Shown one piece after another: positions 19,448-27,096 of a DNA stretch of 64,000 nt. This DNA comes from Coprobacillus cateniformis. Its GTDB lineage: Bacteria > Bacillota_I > Bacilli_A > Erysipelotrichales > Coprobacillaceae. A program made the position numbers and the translations under genes. The notes below the pieces were generated by a model. It was not told where the DNA came from, made no database searches, and saw nothing but the letters and a program-made list of their open reading frames with translations. Position 1 is the first letter of the stretch. Each line of letters begins with the position of its first letter. The DNA lies in contig NZ_WSNW01000001.1 in the NCBI RefSeq assembly GCF_009767585.1, forward strand, positions 1,766,090-1,830,089, written 5' to 3'.

Positions 19448-20619
19448 TGGATTATGAAAATATGTTGAGTGACCGTGTTAAACTTATTAAGCCTAGTGGA
19501 ATTAGAAAATTCTTTGATTTGGCCTCACAAATGGAGGGAGTTATTTCTCTTGGAGTTGGGGAACCAGATTTTACAACACCTTGGGCAATTAGAGAAGCAG
19601 CAATATATTCTATTGAAAAAGGACGTACTTTTTACACTGCTAATCGTGGTTTATTAGAATTACGTAAAGAAATATGTAATTACTATAAAAAAAGATTTCA
19701 GGTATCATATCATCCTGAAAAAGAATGTATTGTCACTGTGGGTGGATCTGAGGGAATAGATATTGCTATTCGTTCAATTATTAATCCAGGTGATGAAATG
19801 ATTGTTTTAGATCCAGGCTATGTTGCTTATGCCCCAGGTGTTGAATTGGCAGGTGGAGTTCCAGTTGCTATCAATCTTCGTCATGAAGATCAATTTAAAT
19901 TGACTCCTGATTTATTAAAGGCTGCTATAACTCCAAAGACAAAAGCAATTTTGTTAAACTATCCGTCTAATCCAACTGGTGGATTTATGACAAAAGAGGA
20001 TTATGAAAAGATAGTTCCTATCCTAAAAGAGACTGGAATTATTATTCTATCTGATGAAATTTATGCAGAAATAAGTTATGAAGAGGAATTTTGTTCAATT
20101 GCATCATTTGATGAAATTAAAGATCAAGTAATTATTGTCAGTGGTTTTTCAAAGGCACATGCTATGACAGGGTGGCGTTTAGGTTATATTCTTTCCAATT
20201 CGGTTTTGTCTAGTGCTATGTGCAAGATTCATCAATATGTTATTATGTCAGCCCCATCACCAGCACAATATGGTGCCATTGAAGGTTTAAGACACTGTCA
20301 GGAAGAAGTTATGAAAATGCGTGATTCATATAGAACAAGAAGAAATTTTCTTGTGAAAACATTTAATGATATGGGATTAGAAACATTTAAGCCATTAGGT
20401 GCATTCTATGTTTTCCCATGCATTCAATCAACAGGACTATCTTCAGATGAGTTTTGTGAAAAACTCTTAGAAGATCAAAAGGTAGCATGTGTACCAGGAA
20501 CAGCATTTGGACCAGCTGGTGAAGGATTCATTCGTGTTTCATATGCTTATAGTATTGAGGAACTAAAAATCGCAACAGAGAAAATAAAAATATTTGTTGA
20601 TAAAATAAAGAGTCGTTAG
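19447..20619 (+). CDS. PLP-dependent class I/II aminotransferase, alanine transaminase-like
   Basis: A 390-residue fold-type I enzyme transferring amino groups between an amino acid and a 2-oxo acid. Motifs: SLGVGEPDFTTP, the substrate-loop YPSNPTGG, the PLP-pyridine Asp in LSDEIYAEISY, the Schiff-base lysine in SGFSKAHAMTGWRLGY, and the C-terminal arginine in EGFIRVSYA. It is translationally coupled to the upstream Lrp-type gene. That pairing and its closeness to AlaT/PatA-like enzymes suggest alanine synthesis (glutamate to pyruvate). Aspartate or N-acetyl-diaminopimelate aminotransferases of the same family remain possible. Confidence 0.85.
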   Translation: MDYENMLSDRVKLIKPSGIRKFFDLASQMEGVISLGVGEPDFTTPWAIREAAIYSIEKGRTFYTANRGLLELRKEICNYYKKRFQVSYHPEKECIVTVGGSEGIDIAIRSIINPGDEMIVLDPGYVAYAPGVELAGGVPVAINLRHEDQFKLTPDLLKAAITPKTKAILLNYPSNPTGGFMTKEDYEKIVPILKETGIIILSDEIYAEISYEEEFCSIASFDEIKDQVIIVSGFSKAHAMTGWRLGYILSNSVLSSAMCKIHQYVIMSAPSPAQYGAIEGLRHCQEEVMKMRDSYRTRRNFLVKTFNDMGLETFKPLGAFYVFPCIQSTGLSSDEFCEKLLEDQKVACVPGTAFGPAGEGFIRVSYAYSIEELKIATEKIKIFVDKIKSR

Positions 20620-20636
20620 ACTCTTTTCTTGCTTTT
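20608..20636 (+). terminator. Terminator with the aminotransferase stop codon in its loop
   Basis: AAGAGTC and GACTCTT form a 7-bp stem around GTTA, followed by TTCTTGCTTTTC. The TAG stop codon straddles the loop, so the hairpin overlaps the coding end. Confidence 0.75.
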
Positions 20637-20695
20637 CAATCAGTTCACCATGAGTTCATCTCGATTGTATTAAATAGTGGTAAGGAGATTGTGAA

Positions 20696-21397
20696 ATGTT
20701 GAAGAAAGATAAAATAAGATTATTGGATAATAAGAGATTAAAAAAGAATATTCTTAATCAAGTTGTTAAAAATCCAATTTTGGAAAATGTTAATAGTTTA
20801 TTACGTATGGAGCAGCTTTATGAAGCTGGGATTAAAGAAATTCGAACAAAATTGGAGATACTAGATTCTGAATTCAAGGTGAAATATGATCATAATCCTA
20901 TTCATCATATTGAGTCTAGATTAAAAAAGCCAGAAAGTATTATAAAAAAGGCGATAGATAAAGATGTGACATTGACTGAAAAAGAAATTATGCGTCATAT
21001 ACATGATATTGCTGGAATTCGTGTGATATGTAATTATATAGATGATGTCTATGTTGTGGCTCAATTATTGATTAATCAAGATGATATTAAGCTTATCAAG
21101 ATAAAAGATTATATTCAAAATCCAAAAGATAATGGTTATAGAAGTTTGCATTTAGTGTTAGAGGTGCCTATATTTTTAGCTGAAGGTGTACAGCCTATTC
21201 ATGTAGAAGTTCAATTAAGAACAATAGCTATGGACTTCTGGGCTTCATTAGAACATAAATTAAAATATAAAACTGATAATAATGTTCCTGAAGATATCAA
21301 AAAAGAATTAATCCAGTGTGCAATGTCTATATCAGAGTTAGATTATAAAATGCAAAGTATACACAATCGTCTGAATAATGATTCAGAGATTCAATAA
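20696..21397 (+). CDS. Small alarmone synthetase (RelQ-like (p)ppGpp synthase)
   Basis: A 233-residue stand-alone RelA/SpoT synthetase domain with no HD hydrolase, TGS or ACT domain, which fits the SAS class (RelQ/YjbM type). It transfers pyrophosphate from ATP to GTP or GDP. Visible signatures: DIAGIRVICNYIDDVY, the substrate loop NPKDNGYRSLHLVLE, and EVQLRTIAMDFWASLEHKLKY containing the E-x-Q-x-R motif of SAS proteins. TAAGGAG lies 8 bases before the ATG. A terminator sits on each side, so it is probably monocistronic. Confidence 0.9.
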   Translation: MLKKDKIRLLDNKRLKKNILNQVVKNPILENVNSLLRMEQLYEAGIKEIRTKLEILDSEFKVKYDHNPIHHIESRLKKPESIIKKAIDKDVTLTEKEIMRHIHDIAGIRVICNYIDDVYVVAQLLINQDDIKLIKIKDYIQNPKDNGYRSLHLVLEVPIFLAEGVQPIHVEVQLRTIAMDFWASLEHKLKYKTDNNVPEDIKKELIQCAMSISELDYKMQSIHNRLNNDSEIQ

Positions 21398-21400
21398 ACT

Positions 21401-21430
21401 GAGATATCATTATAGATATCTCTTTTGTTT
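21401..21430 (+). terminator. Terminator after the alarmone synthetase gene
   Basis: GAGATATC and GATATCTC form a perfect 8-bp stem with a 6-base loop, followed by TTTTGTTT. The -35 element of the hydrogenase promoter begins right after it. Confidence 0.8.
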
Positions 21431-21474
21431 GACAATATTTTCCATGATGATATAATAATAGTAACGATTACTAT
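21429..21474 (+). promoter_or_regulatory. Strong hydrogenase promoter with a palindrome at the start site
   Basis: TTGACA, a 16-base spacer and TATAAT, both hexamers perfect. ATAGTAA-CGA-TTACTAT (21458-21474) begins one base after the -10 box, covering the expected transcription start. This is a typical place for a repressor operator; the regulator is unknown. Confidence 0.7.
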
Positions 21475-21492
21475 TTAAGAGGAGGATAATGT

Positions 21493-22866
21493 ATGAGCAA
21501 ACATTTAGGAATGGATATTCGTGTACCCATAGAATGTGATAATCCATCAATTCAAAGAGATGAAGAAAAATGTATTAAGTGTGGTCAATGTAAGAATATC
21601 TGTCAAGATTATATTGGGGTTCATGGAACGTATAGCTTAGAAGATACATTAGATAGAGCAGTATGTATCAATTGTGGACAATGTGCAAATGTATGTCCAG
21701 TCTCAAGTATTCATGAAACTTATGAATATCCTTTCATTCAAGAAGACATGAAAAATTCTGATAAAATTATTATCTTTAACACATCACCATCAGTAAGAAT
21801 TGCCTTAGGAGAAGAGTTTGGTATGGAAGATGGAACTTTTGTAGAAGGTAAAATGATTGCTTTATTAAGAAAACTAGGAGCTAAATATGTTTTAGATACA
21901 AATTTCTCAGCTGACTTAACTATTCTTGAAGAAGGTACAGAATTAATACGTCGCCTAACAAAGCAAACTAAGCCTTTACCGCAATTCACAAGTTGTTGCC
22001 CAGCTTGGGTAAAATATTTAGAAATTTATCATCCAGAAATGCGTAATCATCTTTCAACTGCTAAGAGTCCAATTGGTATGCAAGGGCCCACAGTAAAAAC
22101 TTATTTTGCTAAAAAAATGAACATAGATCCAACTCAAATTGTTAATATAGCTGTTACACCTTGTACAGCCAAAAAATATGAAATCAAAAGAGAAGAGATG
22201 TGTGATGCTGGGAAATATTTAGGAATTGATAATATGCGTGATATGGATTATGTGATTACGACAAGAGAACTCGCAAAGTGGGCTAAAGAGGAAAATATTG
22301 ATTTTACATCTTTAAAAGATTCAAAGTTTGATTCACTAATGGGTGAAGCAAGTGGAGCTGGTGTTATTTTTGGAAACTCAGGTGGAGTTATGGAAGCAGC
22401 ACTTCGTACTGCTTATGAAATAATGACAGGTGAATCAGCTCCAATCAATTTGCTTACATATACGCCTGTAAGGGGATTGGATGATGTTAAAGAAGCAAGT
22501 GTAGATATGAATGGTATAACAGTAAATATTGCAGTGATTTTTGGTACAAAAAATGCAAGTCAATTTATTGAAAAGATGAAGACTGCTGATAAAAAGTATC
22601 ACTTTGTTGAAGTTATGACATGTCCAGGTGGTTGTATTGGTGGTGGTGGTCAACCAAAAGATACGAAATATCAGGGCGATCTCCTTCGCGCAAAAAGAAT
22701 TGCAGGACTTTATAACAGAGACCAATCAATGAATTTAAGAAAAAGTCATGATAATCCTGAAATTCAACAGTTATATAAGGATTTCTATCAAGAACCAATG
22801 AGTGATTTAGCAGAAAACATGCTACATACAACTTATATAGATAGAAGTAAGGAATTAGGAAAATAA
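21493..22866 (+). CDS. Monomeric [FeFe] hydrogenase
   Basis: A 457-residue cytoplasmic enzyme interconverting protons and H2 with ferredoxin-like electron carriers. Residues about 29-72 carry two [4Fe-4S] motifs (CIKCGQCKNIC and CINCGQCANVC). The H-cluster binding motifs follow: L1 TSCCPAW near 166, L2 TPCTAKKYE near 221 and L3 CPGGCIGGGGQP near 377. All four H-cluster cysteines and the proton-relay cysteine are present. In L2 the Met of the common MPCxxKxxE motif is Thr, a change I associate with the group B branch rather than classical CpI. The C-terminus (MLHTTYIDR) resembles the small-subunit-like tail. The HydEFG maturases must be elsewhere. Monocistronic under a strong promoter. Confidence 0.92.
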   Translation: MSKHLGMDIRVPIECDNPSIQRDEEKCIKCGQCKNICQDYIGVHGTYSLEDTLDRAVCINCGQCANVCPVSSIHETYEYPFIQEDMKNSDKIIIFNTSPSVRIALGEEFGMEDGTFVEGKMIALLRKLGAKYVLDTNFSADLTILEEGTELIRRLTKQTKPLPQFTSCCPAWVKYLEIYHPEMRNHLSTAKSPIGMQGPTVKTYFAKKMNIDPTQIVNIAVTPCTAKKYEIKREEMCDAGKYLGIDNMRDMDYVITTRELAKWAKEENIDFTSLKDSKFDSLMGEASGAGVIFGNSGGVMEAALRTAYEIMTGESAPINLLTYTPVRGLDDVKEASVDMNGITVNIAVIFGTKNASQFIEKMKTADKKYHFVEVMTCPGGCIGGGGQPKDTKYQGDLLRAKRIAGLYNRDQSMNLRKSHDNPEIQQLYKDFYQEPMSDLAENMLHTTYIDRSKELGK

Positions 22867-22905
22867 AAAATGTATGAGTCTCTATTATAATTCTCTATAA
22901 AGAAC

Positions 22906-22952
22906 AAAAGGAAGAACTCAATCTATTTATCATAGATTTAATTCTTCCTTTT
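22906..22952. terminator. Bidirectional terminator between hydrogenase and queH
   Basis: AAAAGGAAGAA pairs with TTCTTCCTTTT, with an inner AATCTA/TAGATT stem. Symmetric A/T flanks serve both convergent transcripts. Confidence 0.8.
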
Positions 22953-22958
22953 CAAATA

Positions 22959-23588
22959 CTATTTTTGTTTTTCTCTTTTTAACATTTCTTCATAACTAAA
23001 CATACAGCCACAGTAATTTTGTCGATACATTTCATACTCTTTTGTCATTTGAGTTGATTTAAGATAACCATTATTTTTCTTGAAATCAGCATATAAGAAC
23101 TTTGGTGTAGAACTTTGCCAGGCATCTCCAATTTCATTAATCCATTGACTATTTTTATGTGGAGATATACTCAAGACAGTTGTCCAATAATCATAATGAT
23201 TTATTTTTGCATAATCAAATGTTCTACGCATTCTTAAACTATAACATAGTCTACATCTCATACTTCCCTCAGGTAATTCTTTAAGTGGATAAAGATGAGA
23301 AACCCATTCGGGATGATTGTAAGGATCTTCGATAACTTGAATATTATGCTTGAAATCTTGATTAAATCTCTTTATAAAATGTAAAAGTTCCTGATATCTT
23401 CTTTGATATTCATCAATAGGGTAAATATTTGAATTAGAATAATAAATAGTTATATGAAAATATTCAGATAATTCTTTAATGACATAACTTGAACAAGGAC
23501 CACAACATACATGAAGCAATAGAGATGGTTTTGTATCTCCAATCTTCATTAATTCTTCTTGAAGCTTTAAATCATAGTTTATTTTCAT
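22959..23588 (-). CDS. queH: Epoxyqueuosine reductase QueH
   Basis: Reduces epoxyqueuosine to queuosine in tRNA, the last step of the pathway; QueH is the non-orthologous replacement of QueG. About 209 residues. I choose the ATG that overlaps the queA stop by one base (TAATGA), giving an MKINYDLKLQEEL start typical of the family; a TTG 18 bases upstream is possible. Motifs: LLLHVCCGPCSSYV (iron-sulfur/catalytic cysteines), YYSNSNIYPIDEYQRR, RCRLCYSLRMRRTFDYA and SISPHKNSQWINEIG, plus a C-terminal CGCMFS. It is the third gene of a minus-strand tgt-queA-queH operon. Confidence 0.92.
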   Translation of the reverse strand: MKINYDLKLQEELMKIGDTKPSLLLHVCCGPCSSYVIKELSEYFHITIYYSNSNIYPIDEYQRRYQELLHFIKRFNQDFKHNIQVIEDPYNHPEWVSHLYPLKELPEGSMRCRLCYSLRMRRTFDYAKINHYDYWTTVLSISPHKNSQWINEIGDAWQSSTPKFLYADFKKNNGYLKSTQMTKEYEMYRQNYCGCMFSYEEMLKREKQK

Positions 23589-24613
23589 TATTGAATAAAC
23601 ATACAATCACCAAATGAGAAGAAACGATATTTTTCTTCAACTGCATGATGATAAGCCTTTAATATAAATTCTTTATTGGCAAAAGCACTCACTAACATCA
23701 CAAGGGTAGATTTAGGTAAGTGAAAATTTGTAATTAAAGCATCAATAGCTTCAAATTGATAGCCTGGATAAATAAAGATATCAGTACTTTCCTGAGTTGC
23801 TTTAAATTGTCCATATTTCTTAAAATTTGCTTCAAGTGTTCTTGTAGATGTTGTACCAACACTTATAATACGCTGACCATTTGCTTTGGCATTGTTTAAT
23901 TGTTGTGCAACATCTTCATCAATCATGTAAAATTCACTATGCATGTGATGTTCTAAAACATCATCTACTTTAACAGGTCTAAATGTTCCTAACCCTACAT
24001 GAAGAGTCACATCTAAAATCTTTACACCTTTTGCTTTGACTTTATCAATAATATCATCAGTAAAATGTAAACCAGCTGTTGGAGCAGCAGCACTTCCTTC
24101 AATCTTTGCATAGACAGTTTGATAACGCTCCTGATCTTCAAGTTTTTCCTTGATATAAGGAGGAAGAGGCATTGTTCCAAGAGTATCTAAAATCTCATAA
24201 AAGATACCTTCATAAATCATTTCAAAGTGACGTATTCCTTCATCACCAATATGAATACATTTTGCTTTTAAAGAACCGTCACCAAAAGTAATAATAGTAT
24301 CAATTTTTACAATTCTTGCATTACCTACGAGACATTCCCAAACGTCATTACCTAAATCCTTAAGTAACAAAACTTCAACATGTCCATTGGTCTCTTCTTT
24401 TGTTCCATAGAGTCTTGCAGGAATAACCTTTGTATTATTTCTGACTAAGATATCTCCTTCATATAAATAATCAAGAATATCATAAAAATGTTTATCTTCA
24501 ATTGTTTCATTCTTTCTATCTAATACCATCAAACGAGAAGTATCTCTCTTTTTTAAGGGAGTTTGTGCAATTAATTCTTCAGGTAAATGATAATCAAATT
24601 CACTTAATTTCAT
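23588..24613 (-). CDS. queA: S-adenosylmethionine:tRNA ribosyltransferase-isomerase
   Basis: Transfers and isomerises the ribose of SAM onto 7-aminomethyl-7-deazaguanine in tRNA, producing epoxyqueuosine. The 341-residue length is typical. Motifs: FDYHLPEELIAQTPL at the N-terminus, then RDTSRLMVLDR, TKVIPARLYG, AAPTAGLHFTDDI, LHVGLGTFRPVKVDDV, HMHSEFYMID and NFHLPKSTLVMLVSAFA. The gene is separated from tgt by two bases and overlaps queH by one, so all three are probably co-translated. Confidence 0.95.
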   Translation of the reverse strand: MKLSEFDYHLPEELIAQTPLKKRDTSRLMVLDRKNETIEDKHFYDILDYLYEGDILVRNNTKVIPARLYGTKEETNGHVEVLLLKDLGNDVWECLVGNARIVKIDTIITFGDGSLKAKCIHIGDEGIRHFEMIYEGIFYEILDTLGTMPLPPYIKEKLEDQERYQTVYAKIEGSAAAPTAGLHFTDDIIDKVKAKGVKILDVTLHVGLGTFRPVKVDDVLEHHMHSEFYMIDEDVAQQLNNAKANGQRIISVGTTSTRTLEANFKKYGQFKATQESTDIFIYPGYQFEAIDALITNFHLPKSTLVMLVSAFANKEFILKAYHHAVEEKYRFFSFGDCMFIQ

Positions 24614-24615
24614 AT

Positions 24616-25749
24616 TTAAAATGCCCTCTCATATACATCTCTACCATAATGATCTAAGAATTCTTCTTTAAAGTCTAATAAACGATCCTCTTGAATTGCA
24701 TTTCTAATATCTTCACTTAATTGTAATAAGAATGCAACATTATGGATAGAGAGTAAACTCTTTCCAAATATTTCATCACATTTATGTAAATGTCTCAAAT
24801 AAGCACGTGTATAGTTACGACAAGTATAACAATGGCATTTATCATCTATAGGCGTAAAGTCATATTTAAACTTCTCATTATTAATATTCATTCTTCCATA
24901 ATGTGTCATTAATGCACCATGTCTCGCCACTCTGGTTGGTAAAACACAGTCAAACATATCAATGCCTCGCATAGCACCTTCTATGAGGTCAATGGGATTT
25001 CCTACTCCCATTAAGTAACGTGGTTTATCTACAGGTAGCCATTGAATCGCATCATCAATCATTTTATACATGACATCCTTAGGCTCACCAACACTGGTTC
25101 CTCCAATAGAATAACCTGGAAAATCCATTTTCACTAATTCTTTCGCACTGAATTCTCTTAAATCTTCAAATTCTCCACCTTGAACAATTCCAAACAACGC
25201 TTGATCATCTCTTTGGTGAGCATCTTTACCACGTTTTGCCCAACGAAGGGTTCTTTCAACACTGTTTTTCATATAGTCATGTGTACAAGGATAAGGAGCG
25301 CATTCATCAAAACTCATAATAATATCTGCACCTAAATCATTTTGAATTTGAATAGCTTTTTCAGGGGATAGAAATAATTTCTTTCCATCAACAATACTTT
25401 TAAAGGTAACACCTTCTTCTTCTATCTTTCTTGTTTTTCCTAAAGAAAAAACTTGAAAGCCTCCACTATCCGTTAAGATAGGTCCATCATAATTCATAAA
25501 TTTATGTAAACCACCAGCCTGTTTGACAACATCTTCACCAGGTCTTAACCATAAATGATAAGTATTAGAAAGAATCACTTGTGAGTTCATTTCTTTTAAT
25601 TGTTCAGGCGAGATACCTTTGACTGTAGCCAATGTTCCAACGGGCATAAACATAGGTGTTTCTACATCTCCATGAGGGGTATGCAAGATACCATATCTTG
25701 CTCCACTTTGCTTACATACATGTTTTAATTCATACCAAAAACCTTCCAT
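24616..25749 (-). CDS. tgt: tRNA-guanine transglycosylase
   Basis: Exchanges guanine 34 of GUN-anticodon tRNAs for preQ1. The 377 residues match bacterial Tgt. Motifs: GRPG-type loop as LWLRPGEDVV, DSGGFQVFSLGK (catalytic/base-binding Asp), FGIVQGG, YSIGGTSVGEP, MGVGNPIDLIEG, FDCVLPTRVARHGALMT, and the C-terminal zinc site CHCYTCRNY followed by SIHNVAFL. AAGAGGTG precedes the ATG. First gene of the queuosine operon; upstream preQ1 synthesis genes are not in the window, so preQ1 may be made elsewhere or imported. Confidence 0.96.
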   Translation of the reverse strand: MEGFWYELKHVCKQSGARYGILHTPHGDVETPMFMPVGTLATVKGISPEQLKEMNSQVILSNTYHLWLRPGEDVVKQAGGLHKFMNYDGPILTDSGGFQVFSLGKTRKIEEEGVTFKSIVDGKKLFLSPEKAIQIQNDLGADIIMSFDECAPYPCTHDYMKNSVERTLRWAKRGKDAHQRDDQALFGIVQGGEFEDLREFSAKELVKMDFPGYSIGGTSVGEPKDVMYKMIDDAIQWLPVDKPRYLMGVGNPIDLIEGAMRGIDMFDCVLPTRVARHGALMTHYGRMNINNEKFKYDFTPIDDKCHCYTCRNYTRAYLRHLHKCDEIFGKSLLSIHNVAFLLQLSEDIRNAIQEDRLLDFKEEFLDHYGRDVYERAF

Positions 25750-25776
25750 TTTTTCACCTCTTTTTTAGCACTACTC

Positions 25777-25805
25777 ATTATACATGAAAGTTGTTATAAG
25801 TTCAA
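25777..25805 (-). promoter_or_regulatory. Promoter of the tgt-queA-queH operon
   Basis: On the minus strand: TTGAAC, a 17-base spacer and TATAAT, about 25 bases upstream of the tgt start. I saw no preQ1 riboswitch in the short leader. Confidence 0.65.
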
Positions 25806-26084
25806 ATTTTATCTGTTATTTATATTTGCTTAAAACATATTCTATGGTGTATAACATTAGGTGATAGGATGACAGATTATTAAATGTTAATGATTATGAA
25901 TAGTGTTGTTGAATGACTTCTTGAAATAATCAACAAGTCAAATAAATAACGAAACCTTAGGATACTGTTTATTAGCAATACCTTTTACATTTTAGGCAGA
26001 ATCAATGTCAATAAGTTGTGTAAGAAAAAACATGAATTTATATGATAAAATAACTTGTTGAGTGAATATATAAATTATTATTTG
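25806..26084. other. Gene-free stretch between tgt and the beta-glucoside operon
   Basis: Together with the flanking control sites this forms a gap of about 500 bases. I find no convincing ORF or RNA in this part; it is AT-rich with scattered stops in all frames. A 91-codon minus-strand frame overlapping it has no ribosome-binding site and runs through the RNA antiterminator, so I do not accept it. Confidence 0.5.
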
Positions 26085-26123
26085 TGAAAGCGCTTGACAA
26101 AGGATGAGATGATATTCTATACT
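26085..26123 (+). promoter_or_regulatory. Promoter with overlapping catabolite-repression (cre) site
   Basis: TTGACA, an 18-base spacer and TATACT. The -35 box is embedded in TGAAAGCGCTTGACA, which keeps the cre core TGAAAGCGCT. CcpA binding here would block RNA polymerase when preferred sugars are present. Confidence 0.7.
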
Positions 26124-26140
26124 AGGATTAGAAAGAAAAC

Positions 26141-26161
26141 CTTGTAACAGGCTGTTACAAG
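26141..26161. repeat. 21-base perfect palindrome in the licT leader
   Basis: CTTGTAACAG-G-CTGTTACAAG, located between the promoter and the antiterminator element. As RNA it forms a stem of 9-10 bp. Function not obvious: it could be an operator or a leader hairpin upstream of the RAT. Confidence 0.6.
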
Positions 26162-26166
26162 AAAAG

Positions 26167-26235
26167 AGTATGTTACTGGAATGCAGGCAGAACTCAAATA
26201 ACATGTTTTTGACATGTTGTTTGAGTTTTTTTTCT
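26167..26235 (+). promoter_or_regulatory. RNA antiterminator (RAT) overlapping an intrinsic terminator
   Basis: GTATGTTACTGGAATGCAGG followed by CAGAAC resembles the BglG/LicT RAT consensus (GTTACTG ... GCAGGCAAAAC). It overlaps the left arm of a terminator at 26191-26235: AACTCAAATAACATG pairs with CATGTTGTTTGAGTT (one G-U), followed by eight T. Binding of the LicT-type protein encoded directly downstream should stabilise the RAT and prevent termination. Confidence 0.85.
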
Positions 26236-26252
26236 AGAAAGGAGGTCATTAT

Positions 26253-27086
26253 ATGAAAGTTAGCCAAATATTGAATAATAATGTGGCAGTTGTCAAACGT
26301 GGATCACAAGAGGTTATTGTTTATTCAAAAGGAATTTCTTTTAAAAAGCGACCAGGAGATTCCATTGAACTTAGTGAAATAGATAAGACATATGTATTAG
26401 ATTCACATGATAAATTAGAACATTTTAGTTATTTATTAACAAATACAAAAGAAGAATATCTTCAGATTGTCAATCAAGTGATAGATTATGGTGAAACTCT
26501 TCTAGAAGAAAAAATGTCTGATTATCTTTATCTTACTCTCTTAGATCATGTTGATTTTACAATCAAGAGAATGAAAAAAGGTCAATTTATGAGAAGTCCA
26601 CTATCTTATGAAGTAAAGAAGTTTTATCCAAAGCATTATCAGATAGGCATATATGGGATTAAACTCATTAAAGAAAAACTCAAACTAGATTGTCCAGAAG
26701 ATGAAGCTGTAGCGATTACCTTACATTTCATTAATATTCAGACACATAATAACATGGAAGAATCGATGTTGATTATGGATACTGTTAAAGATCTATTAGC
26801 AATTATTAAATATCATTTCCATACAACGTTTGATGAAGATTCAATGAATTATATGCGATTAGTCACTCATATTCAATATTTTGCCCAAAGATTAGTACAT
26901 AAAGATTTCTTTGTGGAGACAGATAATGAATTGTATAATCACATCTATAAAATGTATCCACAATCCTATCATTGTGTACAAAAGATGAAACAATATGTTT
27001 ACAAGGTATTTCAATGTGAATTGTCACAAGATGAAGAAGCATATTTGATATTGCATATTCATCGTGTGACATACCGAGACAAATAG
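26253..27086 (+). CDS. BglG/LicT-family transcriptional antiterminator
   Basis: A 277-residue RNA-binding regulator. Residues 1-55 form the CAT RNA-binding domain (MKVSQILNNNVAVVKRGSQE). Two PRD domains (about 65-170 and 172-277) contain the histidines phosphorylated by the PTS, for example in LLDHVDFTI, YPKHYQIG and LTLHFIN. When substrate is transported, EIIB-mediated inhibition is relieved and the protein binds the RAT just upstream of its own gene, allowing read-through into the PTS and glycosidase genes. AAAGGAGG precedes the ATG. Gene order licT-PTS-GH1 is the classic beta-glucoside arrangement. Confidence 0.93.
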   Translation: MKVSQILNNNVAVVKRGSQEVIVYSKGISFKKRPGDSIELSEIDKTYVLDSHDKLEHFSYLLTNTKEEYLQIVNQVIDYGETLLEEKMSDYLYLTLLDHVDFTIKRMKKGQFMRSPLSYEVKKFYPKHYQIGIYGIKLIKEKLKLDCPEDEAVAITLHFINIQTHNNMEESMLIMDTVKDLLAIIKYHFHTTFDEDSMNYMRLVTHIQYFAQRLVHKDFFVETDNELYNHIYKMYPQSYHCVQKMKQYVYKVFQCELSQDEEAYLILHIHRVTYRDK

Positions 27087-27096
27087 GAGGATTATT

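Noticed and set aside
26141..26161. Palindrome CTTGTAACAG-G-CTGTTACAAG as a third recombinase site
   Set aside because: Shares TGTWACA-like bases with the 28-bp sites but is only 21 bases with a different arm arrangement, and lies 19 kb away in a bgl-type leader.
25992..26267. 91-codon minus-strand frame before the licT-like gene
   Set aside because: It runs through the cre site, RAT and terminator and has no start signal.
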